In this document: piece by piece, positions 52,880 to 62,533 of the stretch
How the letters are laid out: every line of letters begins with the position of its first letter
How positions within the stretch are numbered: position 1 is the first letter of the stretch
Origin: JACVRW01 sp963820315
GTDB lineage: Bacteria > Actinomycetota > Thermoleophilia > Solirubrobacterales > Thermoleophilaceae
DNA length: 64,000 nucleotides
Direction of reading: 5' to 3'
NCBI GenBank assembly: GCA_963820315.1
Contig: CAWFZK010000025.1
Coordinates: 62,001 to 126,000, forward strand
The notes under the pieces: model-generated
The model's database searches: none
The model's input: the letters and a program-made list of their open reading frames with translations, nothing else
What the model was told of the DNA's origin: nothing
Made by a program: the position numbers and the translations under genes

Positions 52880-53424
52880 AGGTCCTCGGGCAGCAGCGAG
52901 AACATGACGAGGTCCTCGCGCACGCCGTGCCGGGTGCGGTAGCGGCGCATCAGCCCCTCGCGCGTGAATCCGCCGCGCTCGGCGACTCGCTGCGAGGCCT
53001 CGTTGGCCGGGTTCGCGAGCAACTCGACGCGCTCCAGCTCCAGCTCGTCGACAGCCCAGCGCGAGAGCAGCCGCAGCGCGCGCGTGCAGAGGCCGCGGCC
53101 GCGCGCCTCCCGGGCCATCCAGTAGCCGATCTCGCCCCGGTGGTCCTGCCAGTCGAAGTTCGACATCCCGATCGCTCCGAGCAGGGCATCGCCGTGGTCG
53201 ACGATCGCCAGCGCCAGCTCCTTGCCCGCCAGGCGATCCGCCTCGCGCGTCGCGATGAACTCGGTCGCATGCCGGTCCGTGTACTCCTCCGGCACGACGG
53301 TCCAGCGCGAGATCTCCGGGTCCTGGCAGGCGGCGGTGACCGCGGGGACGTCGCCGAGCGTCCAGGGTCGCAGACGCACCTCGGCGTCGGCGAGCGGAGG
53401 GTCGGGCAGCGGGATCCAGGGCAC
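52876..53424 (-). CDS. GNAT N-acetyltransferase (RimJ/RimL-like)
   Basis: 182 residues. Strand-helix pattern of GNAT family acetyltransferase_3: VRLRPWTLGDVPAVTAAC, IGYWMAREARGRGLCTRALRLL holding the acetyl-CoA loop, ANPANEASQRVAERGGF. Acts on protein N-termini or small amines. GTG shares a base with the pyrD stop. Confidence 0.85.
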   Translation of the reverse strand: MPWIPLPDPPLADAEVRLRPWTLGDVPAVTAACQDPEISRWTVVPEEYTDRHATEFIATREADRLAGKELALAIVDHGDALLGAIGMSNFDWQDHRGEIGYWMAREARGRGLCTRALRLLSRWAVDELELERVELLANPANEASQRVAERGGFTREGLMRRYRTRHGVREDLVMFSLLPEDL

Positions 53425-54533
53425 TAGCCCGCGTCCGCGCCGACGACGTCCGCCACCCGCCTGACCCCGTCGCGCTCGAGCAACGGCCGGAGCCCGCCCA
53501 GGATCTCCTTCACGATCCCCGGGCCGCGGTAGACGAGCGCCGTGTAGAGCTGGACGAGCGACGCCCCCAGCCGGATCTTCCGGTAGGCGTCCTCGGCCGT
53601 GAAGATCCCGCCGGCGGCGATCAGCCCGTAGCGACCGCCGTCGCCGGTGATCCCGTAGAGCAGCCGCAGGACCTCGTTGACGAAGCCCTCGACCGGACGC
53701 CCGCCGACGGCGCCGGGCATGCGCTCGAGGCGCTCGCGCGGCGCGTGCAGGCGCAGCACGTCCGGCTTGCCGGCCGGCAGGTTGATCGCGAAGCCCGCCA
53801 CGAACGGGAAGCCGTCCGCGATCGCGACGGTCTCCCGCAGCACGCCCGTGTCGGTCGTCGGCTTGAGCTTGAGGATCACGGGGACGCGCGGCCTCTCCTC
53901 CGCGAGCGCGCCGAGCAGCCGCTCGACGCGCGGCAGCTCGTCGAAGAAGTCGCGGTCGCCGGGCGAGTTGGGGCAGCTCATGTTGAGGGCCACGTAGTCG
54001 GCGCGGCCCTGCAGTAGCGCGAACGACCGGGCGTAGTCCTCGTACACGCCGGGCTCGGCCGCGGGCAGCCGCGGGTCGTTCGTCTTGACCAGGTTCACGC
54101 CCAGCGGGACCGGCAGCCTGCTTCCGTCGAGCCGGGCCGCCACCGCCTCGGCGCCGTCGTTCGGAACGCCGTAGCTGACCACGATGGCGTCGTCCTCCGG
54201 GAGCCGGAAGAGGCGCGGGCGCGGGTTGCCGTCCGAGGGCCGCGCCGAGACGGAGCCCATCTCGAGGTGCCCGAAGCCGAGCTCGGCGAGCAGCGGCAGC
54301 GCGCGCCCGTTCTTGTCGAAGCCGGCGGCGAGCCCGAGCGGGTTCCTGAACGAGAGCCCCCCGAGCTCGACAGCCAGCCCGGAGTCGCCGCCGGCGAAGG
54401 TGCGGCGCGCAAGGCCGCGGACCGCCGCGGCGCGGCCGGCGAGCGCCGACGTCCTGAGCGCGAGCTCGTGCGCCCGCTCCGGTTCGAGCCGGAACAGCAG
54501 GGGCCGCACGGCCGTCTCGTACAGCGCGCTCAC
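53424..54533 (-). CDS. pyrD: Dihydroorotate dehydrogenase, class 2-like
   Basis: 369 residues. Oxidises dihydroorotate in pyrimidine synthesis. The class 2 N-terminal extension (VRPLLFRLEPERAHELAL) and LGLAAGFDKNG, NLVKTND, LKLKPTTD, IAAGGIFTAEDAYRKIRLGASLVQLYTALVYRGPGI are present. The catalytic position, normally Ser in class 2 (SSPNTPG), reads SCPNSPG with Cys, as in class 1. GTG start overlaps the likely thpR stop. Confidence 0.92.
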   Translation of the reverse strand: MSALYETAVRPLLFRLEPERAHELALRTSALAGRAAAVRGLARRTFAGGDSGLAVELGGLSFRNPLGLAAGFDKNGRALPLLAELGFGHLEMGSVSARPSDGNPRPRLFRLPEDDAIVVSYGVPNDGAEAVAARLDGSRLPVPLGVNLVKTNDPRLPAAEPGVYEDYARSFALLQGRADYVALNMSCPNSPGDRDFFDELPRVERLLGALAEERPRVPVILKLKPTTDTGVLRETVAIADGFPFVAGFAINLPAGKPDVLRLHAPRERLERMPGAVGGRPVEGFVNEVLRLLYGITGDGGRYGLIAAGGIFTAEDAYRKIRLGASLVQLYTALVYRGPGIVKEILGGLRPLLERDGVRRVADVVGADAG

Positions 54534-54544
54534 TGAGCTGGACG

Positions 54545-55083
54545 CTAGCGGCCGGCGCCCGTGCGAGCGGCTCGTAGAGGGCGCCCTGCGGGCGCAGCGT
54601 CGAGCGGTAGAGGGTGAGCTCGGCGCCCGTGAAGGGCGCTTCCGGCGGCGGCCTGCCTTCGAGCGGCGGTACGCGCCGCTCACCGCGCTTGACGCGCGCC
54701 AGCGTGATGTGCGGCCAGAACGGGCGCTTCTCGGGCCGGTACCAGCGCCCGGCCTCGAGCGCGTCCGATACGGCCGCCTGCAACGCGGCCGCGCGGCCGC
54801 CCTCGTCCGCCAGGTCGAGCGCGAACAGACGCGGGTCGCGCGGGGGCAGAGCCCGCACCTCGCCCGGGACGAGGAGCGGCGCGGCAGCCGCCGGCCGCGC
54901 GCCGAAGGTGGCCTCGGCGATCGCCTCGGCGGCCGCCTCGTCCTGCCAGCCGAGGAACACGAGCGTCACGTGCAGCGCCTCCGCTCGGACGGGCCGCAGG
55001 TCGCGCCGCCCCTCGACGAGCTCGTCGCGCCAGCCGGCCAGCTCCTCCCGCGCCTCCGCGGGGAGGTCGAGCGCGACGAACAT
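54545..55083 (-). CDS. thpR: RNA 2',3'-cyclic phosphodiesterase / 2'-5' ligase ThpR (probable indel at 3' end)
   Basis: About 180 residues. Two HxTx catalytic motifs, HVTLVFLG and HITLARVKRG, define the 2H phosphoesterase family; start MFVALDLPAEAREELAGW is typical. The frame does not stop at the expected end (ALYEPLARAPA) but runs on across pyrD; one missing base would bring in the TAG at 54547 or the TGA at 54532. Linked to cinA as in many bacteria. Confidence 0.82.
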
Positions 55084-55100
55084 GCGCGCCCGCGGGCCGC

Positions 55101-56380
55101 TCAGAGGAGGCCGTCCTCCACGCCCGTGAGAGCGCGCCGGAGCAGGTGCATCGCCACGGTCGTGGCGCGCTCGCGGATGTCGGTGCGGTCGCCGGGCAGG
55201 AGCGCGCGGCGCGTGACCGTGTCGCCGTCGCCCGCTGGACGCTCCAGACGACGGTCCCGACGGGCTTCTCCTCGCTCCCGCCGTCGGGTCCCGCGATGCC
55301 CGTGATCGAGATCGCGGTGTCGGCGCCGAAGCGCTCGAGGGCGCCGGCGGCCATCGCCTCCGCCACCTCCTCGGACACCGCGCCATGCGCCTCGATCAGC
55401 GCCGGATCGACGCCGAGCAGGTCGGTCTTCGCCTCGTTCGCATATGCGACCACGCCGCCGTCCACGTACGCCGAGGAACCCGGCCGGTCGGTGAGCCGCG
55501 CGGCCAGCAGGCCCGCGGTGCAGGACTCGGCGGTCGCGAGCCGGCGGCCGGCCAGCAGCTCGGCCACCAGGTCGTCGATGCGCGAGCCGTCCTCGGAGAA
55601 GATCTCGCGCGTGTGGCGCTCGCGGACGAGCTTCATCAGGCTCTCGTAGGCCGCCTCCGCGCCGGGCTCGTAGCGCGTGACCATCTCGATCTCGCCGCGC
55701 CGCAGGCAGGTCGTGATCTCGAGCTGCTCGAAGCCGTCGACCTCGCGCTCGGCCTCGCGCAGCGTCTCGGCGAGCCCCGACTCGGGGAGGCCGAACATGC
55801 GCACGGTCGACTGGTCGTACGCGGTCCGGGCGGCGATCGCGCCCTGCACGGGCTCGCTCTCGACCGCCACGCGCCACATCGGCTGAAGCTCGCGCGGCGG
55901 CCCGGGCAGCACGACCACCACCGGGTCGCCGGGCACGATCACGCCGGGAGCGGTGCCGACCGGGTCGATCACGGTCGCGCCCTCGGGGATCAGCGCCTGC
56001 TTGCGGTTGGCCGCCCTCATCGCCTCCGGGTCCCAGTGCCGGAAGCGCTTCATGAGCGGCTCGAGGATCGCGTAGATGCGCTGCTCGAGCTCCTCGTCGA
56101 GCACGAGCTCGCGGCCGCTGAAGCGCGCCACGACCTCGACGGTCATGTCGTCGGCGGTCGGACCGAGTCCGCCGCTCGTGAGGATCAGGTCGACGCCCTG
56201 GTCCGCCATGAAGCGCAGCTGCGCCTCGATGTCCTCGGGGCGGTCGCCGCAGATGGTGATGTGGGCGAGCTCCACGCCCAGCTCGAGCAGCCGGTCGGCG
56301 AGCCAGGGGCCGTTGCGGTCCTGCACGCGGCCGCTCAGCACCTCGGTGCCGGTCACGACGATGCCGGCGCGGGCGCTCAC
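55101..56380 (-). CDS. cinA: CinA-family nicotinamide-nucleotide amidase (one indel)
   Basis: About 426 residues with one base restored near 55232 (VVWSVQRA joins GDGDTVTRRALLPGDR). N-terminal MoCF-like COG1058 domain (AGIVVTGTEVLSGRVQDRNG, LTSGGLGPTADDMT) and C-terminal PncC deamidase domain (LATAESCTAGLLAARLTD, AISITGIAGPDGGS). Recycles NMN by deamidation. The cinA-recA neighbourhood is classic. Confidence 0.92.
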
Positions 56381-57125
56381 GCGCAGGGCCGCTCGCCGAG
56401 GGGCAGTGGCCGGCGGCCGCGGACCGTGAACTCGAAGCCGACCGGGTCGGGGCCCGTGGCGACGTGCACGGGCCTGCCGTTCTTCCGGATCTGGACGTCC
56501 GTCTTGCCGAGGTTGACGCGCACGATCTTCCCCCTGAACGTCTGCGGAGCGTCGATCGTGTTCTCGAAGAGCACCGGCGTGCCGCTGCCGCGATCGACGC
56601 ACACATAGGTCGGCGTCAGCGGGGTGATCCTCAGCACCACCCGCGTCGGCGTGCGGCGCTCCGGCTGCTGCTGGGGGCGGTCGGTCGTCTCCGTGCGCGG
56701 TGTCGTCTCGGAGGCCACCTCGCCGCCGTCGTCATCGCCGTCCGCCAGCAGGCCGATCGCCACCAGGGCGCCGACGACGGCCACCACGACCAGCAGCAGC
56801 AGCGACCCGGGCCGAGCCGCGGGCCGCGGCGGCGCCGGTCGCGCGCGAGGTTGGGCGGGCCGAGCGACTGGATGTGCTCGACGTCGTCACCCGCCTCGTA
56901 GTGGGCGCGGTACTCCTCGACCAGCAGGTGCGGATCGAGGCCGAGCGCCTCCGCGTAGGTGCGCAGGAACGTCTTGACGAAGGTCGGGCCCGGCAGCATC
57001 CCGAACTCCTCGTTCTCGAGCGCGCGCAGGTACTTCGCGCGGATCTTGGTGCTCGCCTCGACGTCGGCGATATCGAGCCGCTGGCGCATCCGCGCCTCCC
57101 GCAACGTGTCGCCAATCGTTGCCAT
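56377..57125 (-). CDS. RodZ-like helix-turn-helix membrane protein (one indel)
   Basis: About 249 residues with one base restored near 56820. Residues 1-70 form an HTH_25 domain (IGDTLREARMRQRLDIADVEASTKIRAKYLRALENEEF), then a linker, a transmembrane helix (VVAVVGALVAIGLLA) and an extracellular DUF4115-like beta domain (PVLFENTIDAPQTFRG). RodZ links MreB to the wall. No mreB nearby; in actinobacteria the role is less clear. GTG overlap joins it to cinA. Confidence 0.85.
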
Positions 57126-57158
57126 GAGGCGCGTAGTGTGATGGATCGGCCGGGGCCT

Positions 57159-59588
57159 CTACTCCTCGGCGGAAGCGGCCACGGTGGCCTCGCCGAGATT
57201 CTCGAGCACCCTGGGCAGATCGGCCTCGGTGATCAGTACCTGGCGCGCCTTGGAGCCCTCGTAGCCGGAGATCACGCCGCGCCGCTCCATCATGTCGATC
57301 AGCCTCCCCGCGCGCGTGTAGCCGACGCGCAGGCGCCGCTGCAGCATCGACGTCGAGGCGGTCCCCATCTGCACGACCGTCGCGATCGCGTCGCCGAGCA
57401 GGTCATCCTGGTCGGGGTCGAAGTCGCCCTCGGCGGCGCCCTCCTCCTCCTCCGGCTCGACCGCCTCGAGCAGCTCCTCCTGCAGCTCGGGCTCGCCCTG
57501 GCGGCGCCAGTGGTCGGTCAGCTTCTCGATCTCCTCCTCGGCGATGAAGGCGCCCTGGATGCGCGCGGAGCGCGACTCGCCTGACGGGCGGAACAGCATG
57601 TCGCCCTGGCCGAGCAGGGACTCCGCGCCGTTCTGGTCGAGGATCACGCGCGAGTCGGTCTGGGAGGAGACGGCGAAGGCGATGCGGGCGGGGACGTTCG
57701 CCTTGATCATGCCGGTGATCACGTCCGCGCTCGGGCGCTGGGTCGCGAGCACGAGGTGGATGCCGACGGCGCGCGACTTCTGCGCCAGCCGGATGATCGA
57801 GTCCTCGACGTCGGCGGGGGCGACCATCATCAGGTCGGCGAGCTCGTCGATCACGCAGAGGATGTACGGAAGCGGCGCCTCGCCCTGCTTCACGCGCACG
57901 CGGTTCAGCTCGACGAGGCTGCGCGTCTTGGCGCGGCTCATCACGCCGTAGCGCTCCTCCATCTCCTTGATCAGGTTGCCGAGCACGTTCGCCGCAAGCC
58001 GCGGGCTCGTCACGACCGGCGTGAGCAGGTGCGGGATGCCCTCGTAGTGGTTCAGCTCGACGCGCTTCGGGTCGACGAGCACCATCCGCACCTCGTTCGG
58101 CGAGGAGCGCAGCAGCACGCTCGACAGCATCGCGTTGACGCAGCCGGACTTACCCGAGCCGGTGGTGCCGGCGATCAGGATGTGCGGCTGCTTGGCGAGG
58201 TCGGTGCCGATCGCCTTGCCGGCGATGTCCTTGCCGAGCCAGACCGACAGCGGCGACCAGCCACGCGGCGCGTCCTGGAAGACGTCGCCCAGGTGAACCA
58301 TCTTGCGCACGCGGTTCGGCACCTCGACGCCGACCGCCGTCTTGCCCGGGATGGGCGCCAGGATGCGCACCTGCTCGGCCGCCAGCGCGTAGGCGATGTC
58401 GTCCTTCAGCTGCGCGACCTTCGACATCTTGATCCCGGGCGCGAGCCGCAGCTCGTAGCGCGTGACGTGCGGGCCGCTGACCGTCCCGATCACGCGCGCC
58501 TCGACGTTGAAGTGGCCGAGCGCCTGGGTGAGCATGGCGCCGGTCCGCTCGATGCCCTTGGTGTCGACCTTCTGGGCGCCGTTCGAGCGCTTGAGGAAGC
58601 CGAGCTTCGGCATCCGGTAGTCGAGGTCCTCGGACTCCGTGACCGGGGAGCGGCGCTTGCCCATCGGCGTGAGCTCCGGCTCCGGCTCGGGCTCGCGGCT
58701 CCGGGCTCGTCCTCGTCCGCAGCGTGCGGGGGCGGCGGCTCGAGCTCGGCCACGTGCTCCTGCTCGGGCTGCGGCGCCACGATCGTGTCGTCCTCGTCCT
58801 CCTCCTCGTAGAGGTCGGGGTAGCGGTCCGCCCCGTCGAGCGCCGGCGCCTCCACGTGCGTGGCGCGCACGACCGGCTCGCGGTCCTCGGGCTCAGGCGG
58901 CTCGAGCGGCTCGGCATCGGGGTCGCGGGTGCGCCGCATCGTGATCGGCGGCAAGCGGGTCGGTCGGCAGGTTGAGCGTGTTGGCGGTGCGCCGCATGCG
59001 CTCGCCGGTCCCCGTGGCGAGCACGCGCGTGCCGCTCACGAGGCTCGCGATCGAGGCGCCCGTCAGCAGCAGCACCCCTGCGATCAGCAGGAAGACGAAC
59101 AGGATGTGCGAGCCGGCGTCCGAGAACAGCTTGCTCGAGGCCCAGTAGAGCGACTCGCCGGAGAGACCGCCGTGGCGCTCGAGGTAGGCGCTGTCGAGGA
59201 AGCCGTCGCGCGGCGTTTCACCCGGGCCGAGGCCGAGCGAGCCGGCGGCGAAGCCGAGCGTGAGCGCCGCCGCCAGGCACAGCGCGCCGGTCTTGAACGG
59301 GTGCGTGCTCGGCAGCGCCGGGCGCATGATGAGCACGGCGCCCGCGGCGAGCAGCGCCACCGGGGCTGCGTAGGCGACCGCCCCGAAGAGGAAGCGGAGC
59401 GCGTCGGCGAGCGCCTCCCCCACCTCGCCGCCCGCCCAGTCGAGGTAGAAGATGCAGGCGAAGAAGGCGGCGAACGCCACCATGCCAAGGCCCAGCAGGT
59501 CCCAGTGACGCTGTTCGAGGTGCGGCAGGTCGAGCTGGGGCCACCAGGCCCTGCGGGCACGGCGTCGCTTGCTGCGGCGGCTCGCCAT
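57159..59588 (-). CDS. ftsK: DNA translocase FtsK/SpoIIIE (two compensating indels)
   Basis: 809 residues. Extra base near 58950 and missing base near 58697 shift the acidic linker only. Four N-terminal transmembrane helices (from about residue 28), a Pro/Glu-rich linker, alpha/beta RecA-like motor (Walker A AGTTGSGKSGCVNAML, Walker B PYILCVIDELADLMM, LATQRPSADVITG) and a C-terminal winged-helix gamma domain (TSMLQRRLRVGYTRAGRLIDMMERRGVI). Moves chromosome ends through the septum. Long linker-free actinobacterial form. Confidence 0.95.
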
Positions 59589-59638
59589 CCACCGTGAATT
59601 CGACGGAGGCGGCCCTCACCCTCCCTACCATGGGTCCG

Positions 59639-60322
59639 ATGAGCGGACGCCCCAGGGTCCTGGTGGTCGAGGACGACGTGGATATCGCGGGCGTCCTCCG
59701 TCGCTCCCTGGACAAGGAGGGCTACGAGGTCCGCATCGCCGCGGACGGCGAGACCGCGCTGGACGCGGCCGGCCTGTTCGAGCCGGACGCCGTCGTGCTC
59801 GACCTCGGCCTGCCGAAGCTCGACGGCGTCGAGGTGTGCCGGCGGCTGCGCGCCGACGGCGACGTCCCGATCCTCATCCTCACCGCACGCGACGCCGTCG
59901 ACGCGCGCGTCGAGGGGCTCGACTCCGGCGCCGACGACTACCTGGTCAAGCCGTTCGAGCGCGACGAGCTGCTCGCGCGCATGCGCGCGCTCCTGCGCCG
60001 CCGGCCGCCGCGCGGCAGCGCCTCCGTCGTCGTCGGCGACCTGCGCCTCAACCCGGACACGCGCGAGGTCCTCCGCGGCGAGCGCAAGCTCGATCTGACC
60101 GCACGCGAGTTCGAGCTGCTCGAGTACCTGATGCGCAACGCCCGCATCGTCGTGTCGCGCCAGACGCTGCTCGACGAGGTCTGGGGCTATCACCCGTTCG
60201 CCGAGACGAACACCGTCGACGTCTTCATCTCGAACCTGCGCCGCAAGCTCGAGGAGGGCGGGGAGCCGCGCATCCTGCACACGATGCGCGGCGCCGGCTA
60301 CGTGCTGAGGGATGACTCGTGA
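59639..60322 (+). CDS. OmpR-family response regulator
   Basis: 227 residues. Receiver: VLVVEDDVDI, phospho-acceptor Asp in AVVLDLGLPKLDG, Thr in LILTARD, Lys in YLVKPFERDELL; winged-helix output (LDLTAREFELLEYLMRNA, VDVFISNLRRKLE). ATG 59639 is chosen because TACCAT (59626-59631) predicts a transcript start one base earlier; in-frame GTG 59594 and ATG 59630 are less likely. Overlaps its kinase gene by four bases. Confidence 0.92.
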   Translation: MSGRPRVLVVEDDVDIAGVLRRSLDKEGYEVRIAADGETALDAAGLFEPDAVVLDLGLPKLDGVEVCRRLRADGDVPILILTARDAVDARVEGLDSGADDYLVKPFERDELLARMRALLRRRPPRGSASVVVGDLRLNPDTREVLRGERKLDLTAREFELLEYLMRNARIVVSRQTLLDEVWGYHPFAETNTVDVFISNLRRKLEEGGEPRILHTMRGAGYVLRDDS

Positions 60323-61797
60323 GAACCCGGCTGCCGATCAAGGCCAAGGTCGCGATCGTCACCGCCGCGCTCACCTTCGTGATCCTGAGCCTGTTCGCGA
60401 CCGTGATCGGCGCGCTCGCCGAGCAGCGCATCACGAGCGGCTTCGAGGACGATCTGCGCGCCACGGCGGCGGACCTCCAGGACCAGATCGGCCTCGAGCG
60501 GACCGGCAGGGGCTACGCGCTCAGCGACGGGGACCGCGACCTCCTTCGCGCCGCAGCCGCCGGCGGCGCGATCGTCCGCGTGGTCGACGTGAACGGCCGG
60601 GTCGTCTACGCCACGAGCCTTCGCGCCCTCGGCCCGCCGATCGACGGCGTCACGGACGCCGGCGACTTCCGCGTCGTGTCCGAGCAGCTCGTCGTCCCCG
60701 ACGTGCAGACCGAGGGCACGTTCGACCCGATCCCCCTCCCCGTCGCGCGCGAGATCGGCTGGGTCCAGTACGCGGAGACCGAGGCGAGCGTGCAGACGAC
60801 GATCAACCGCGTGCGGCTGTTCCTCGGCTTCGGCGTGGTCGGCGGCACGGCGCTGGCGTTCCTCGGCGGCCTGCTCGTCGCGCGCCGTGCGATGCGCCCG
60901 ATCTCGGGCCTCACGAAGGCCGCCCGCGAGGTCGCCCGCACGCGCGACCCGGACGTGCGGCTGCCCAAGCCGCTGGCACACGACGAGGTATCCGAGCTCG
61001 CCTTCACGCTCGAGGACATGCTGCGCGAGCTGGGCGCCGCGCGCGGCGAGACCGAGGCCACGCTCGATCGCCAGCGCGCCTTCGTGGCGGATGCGTCGCA
61101 CGAGCTGCGCACGCCGCTGACCAGCATCCTCGCCAACCTCGAGCTGCTCGAGGCGGATCTCGACGGCGAGCAGCGCGAGATGGCCGCCTCCGCGCTGCGC
61201 TCCTCGCGGCGCATGCGCCGCCTCGTCGGCGACCTGCTGCTGCTCGCGCGCGCCGATGCAGGGCGGGAGGCCCCGAAGGCGCCGGTGGACCTCGCGGCCG
61301 TGGCGCGCGAGGCGGCGGCGGAGGCCGGCGCCCTGTCCACGCAGCCCAGCGTCGACGTGGACGCGCCCGACCCGGTCGTGCTCGAGGGCGTCGCCGACGA
61401 CCTGCACCGGCTGGCCGGCAATCTCGTCGAGAACGCCCTCATCCACACTCCCGCCGGGACGCCCGTGACGGTCTCCGTGCGGCGTGAGGGCGGCTCGGCC
61501 GTGCTCGAGGTCTCCGACCGCGGCCCCGGGGTGCCGCCGGCGCTTCGCAAGCGGGTCTTCGAGCGCTTTGCGCGCGGCGGCGGCGACGCGGCTCCGAGCG
61601 GCGGCAGCGGCCTCGGCCTGGCGATCGTCCGCGCCGTGGCTGAGGCGCACGGCGGCACGGTCGACGTGGACGACGCCGAGGGCGGCGGCGCGCGCTTCAC
61701 GGTCAGGATGCCGGTCGAGTCGCGCTCCGATGCCGGCGCTAGCGTGTTGACGTCTGGAGAACCCCATCCCGGATTCCTGAAGGAGCCGCACCCGTGA
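60319..61797 (+). CDS. Sensor histidine kinase
   Basis: 492 residues. Two transmembrane helices (about residues 9-33 and 172-195) flank an extracellular sensor; HAMP (ARRAMRPISGLTKAAREVA), HisKA with the phospho-His in FVADASHELRTPLTSI, and HATPase with N box NLVENALIH, G1 DRGPGVP and G2 GSGLGLAIV. Partner of the response regulator upstream. It may control the secreted protein encoded next, since the stop and start overlap. Confidence 0.93.
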   Translation: MRTRLPIKAKVAIVTAALTFVILSLFATVIGALAEQRITSGFEDDLRATAADLQDQIGLERTGRGYALSDGDRDLLRAAAAGGAIVRVVDVNGRVVYATSLRALGPPIDGVTDAGDFRVVSEQLVVPDVQTEGTFDPIPLPVAREIGWVQYAETEASVQTTINRVRLFLGFGVVGGTALAFLGGLLVARRAMRPISGLTKAAREVARTRDPDVRLPKPLAHDEVSELAFTLEDMLRELGAARGETEATLDRQRAFVADASHELRTPLTSILANLELLEADLDGEQREMAASALRSSRRMRRLVGDLLLLARADAGREAPKAPVDLAAVAREAAAEAGALSTQPSVDVDAPDPVVLEGVADDLHRLAGNLVENALIHTPAGTPVTVSVRREGGSAVLEVSDRGPGVPPALRKRVFERFARGGGDAAPSGGSGLGLAIVRAVAEAHGGTVDVDDAEGGGARFTVRMPVESRSDAGASVLTSGEPHPGFLKEPHP

Positions 61798-62533
61798 AGT
61801 CGTTCCTGAGCAGGCGCCCCTCGCCCGCCCTGGTCATCTCGCTGATCGCGCTGTTCGTCTCGCTGTCCGGCGTCTCGTATGGAGTGGCCACCGGTTTCAT
61901 CGACAGTCGCGAGCTCAAGAACAACCAGGTTCGCAGCGTCGACCTGCGCAACAACGACATCCGCACGCGCGACCTGCGCAACAACGAGGTGCGCGGACTC
62001 GACATCCGCAACAGCACGGTCCGGGGCACCGACGTCGGGCTCAACAGCCTGACCGGCGACGACATCAACGAGTCGCGGCTCGGCAAGGTGCCGAGCGCCA
62101 CCGCGGCCGACAGCGCCACCACCGCGCAGGCTCTGCCCAGAACGTCCGGGTGATCGCGCCGACCACCCTCGCCCGGGGCGCTGCGCCCGTCACGCTGGCT
62201 ACGCACGGTCCGCTCACGATCGCGCTTCGCTGCTTCCAGGACATGGGCGGCACGAGCGTTTGGGTCACGGCGGCCACCTCCTCAGACAACACGTCGGCTC
62301 TGGGGATCGAGTCCGGAGGGACCGCCTTGGGTGACTCCGATCTCGACGCGGTCGACATGCCGGTCCCCGCCGTGGCGCACACCGATCCAGCCGGCGCGGG
62401 CAGGACCGGCTTCGCGAGCGGTCTCGTCGTGGCCGCGGCGAACGGCCAGGCGCTCAGCGGCCAGCTGTCGGTACTCGCTGACCAGGACGCCGCCACCTGC
62501 AGCGCCCAGGGCCACCTCGTGCTGGCCGGCTAG
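61794..62533 (+). CDS. Secreted protein with Asn/Arg/Asp repeats (one indel)
   Basis: About 246 residues with one base restored near 62134 (AQAL joins AQNVRVIAPT). Signal-anchor (PALVISLIALFVSLSGVSYGVA), then seven-to-ten-residue repeats (LKNNQVRSVD, LRNNDIRTRD, LRNNEVRGLD, IRNSTVRGTD) like a short beta-solenoid, then a beta-rich domain with two Cys. Similar proteins are common in Solirubrobacterales; function unknown. Coupled to the kinase gene; stop shares CTAG with rnj. Confidence 0.7.

Noticed and set aside
54545..55083. A natural ThpR-acetyltransferase fusion read through pyrD
   Set aside because: The connecting frame is the antisense-like alternate frame of a certain gene (pyrD); a missing base near the thpR end explains it.
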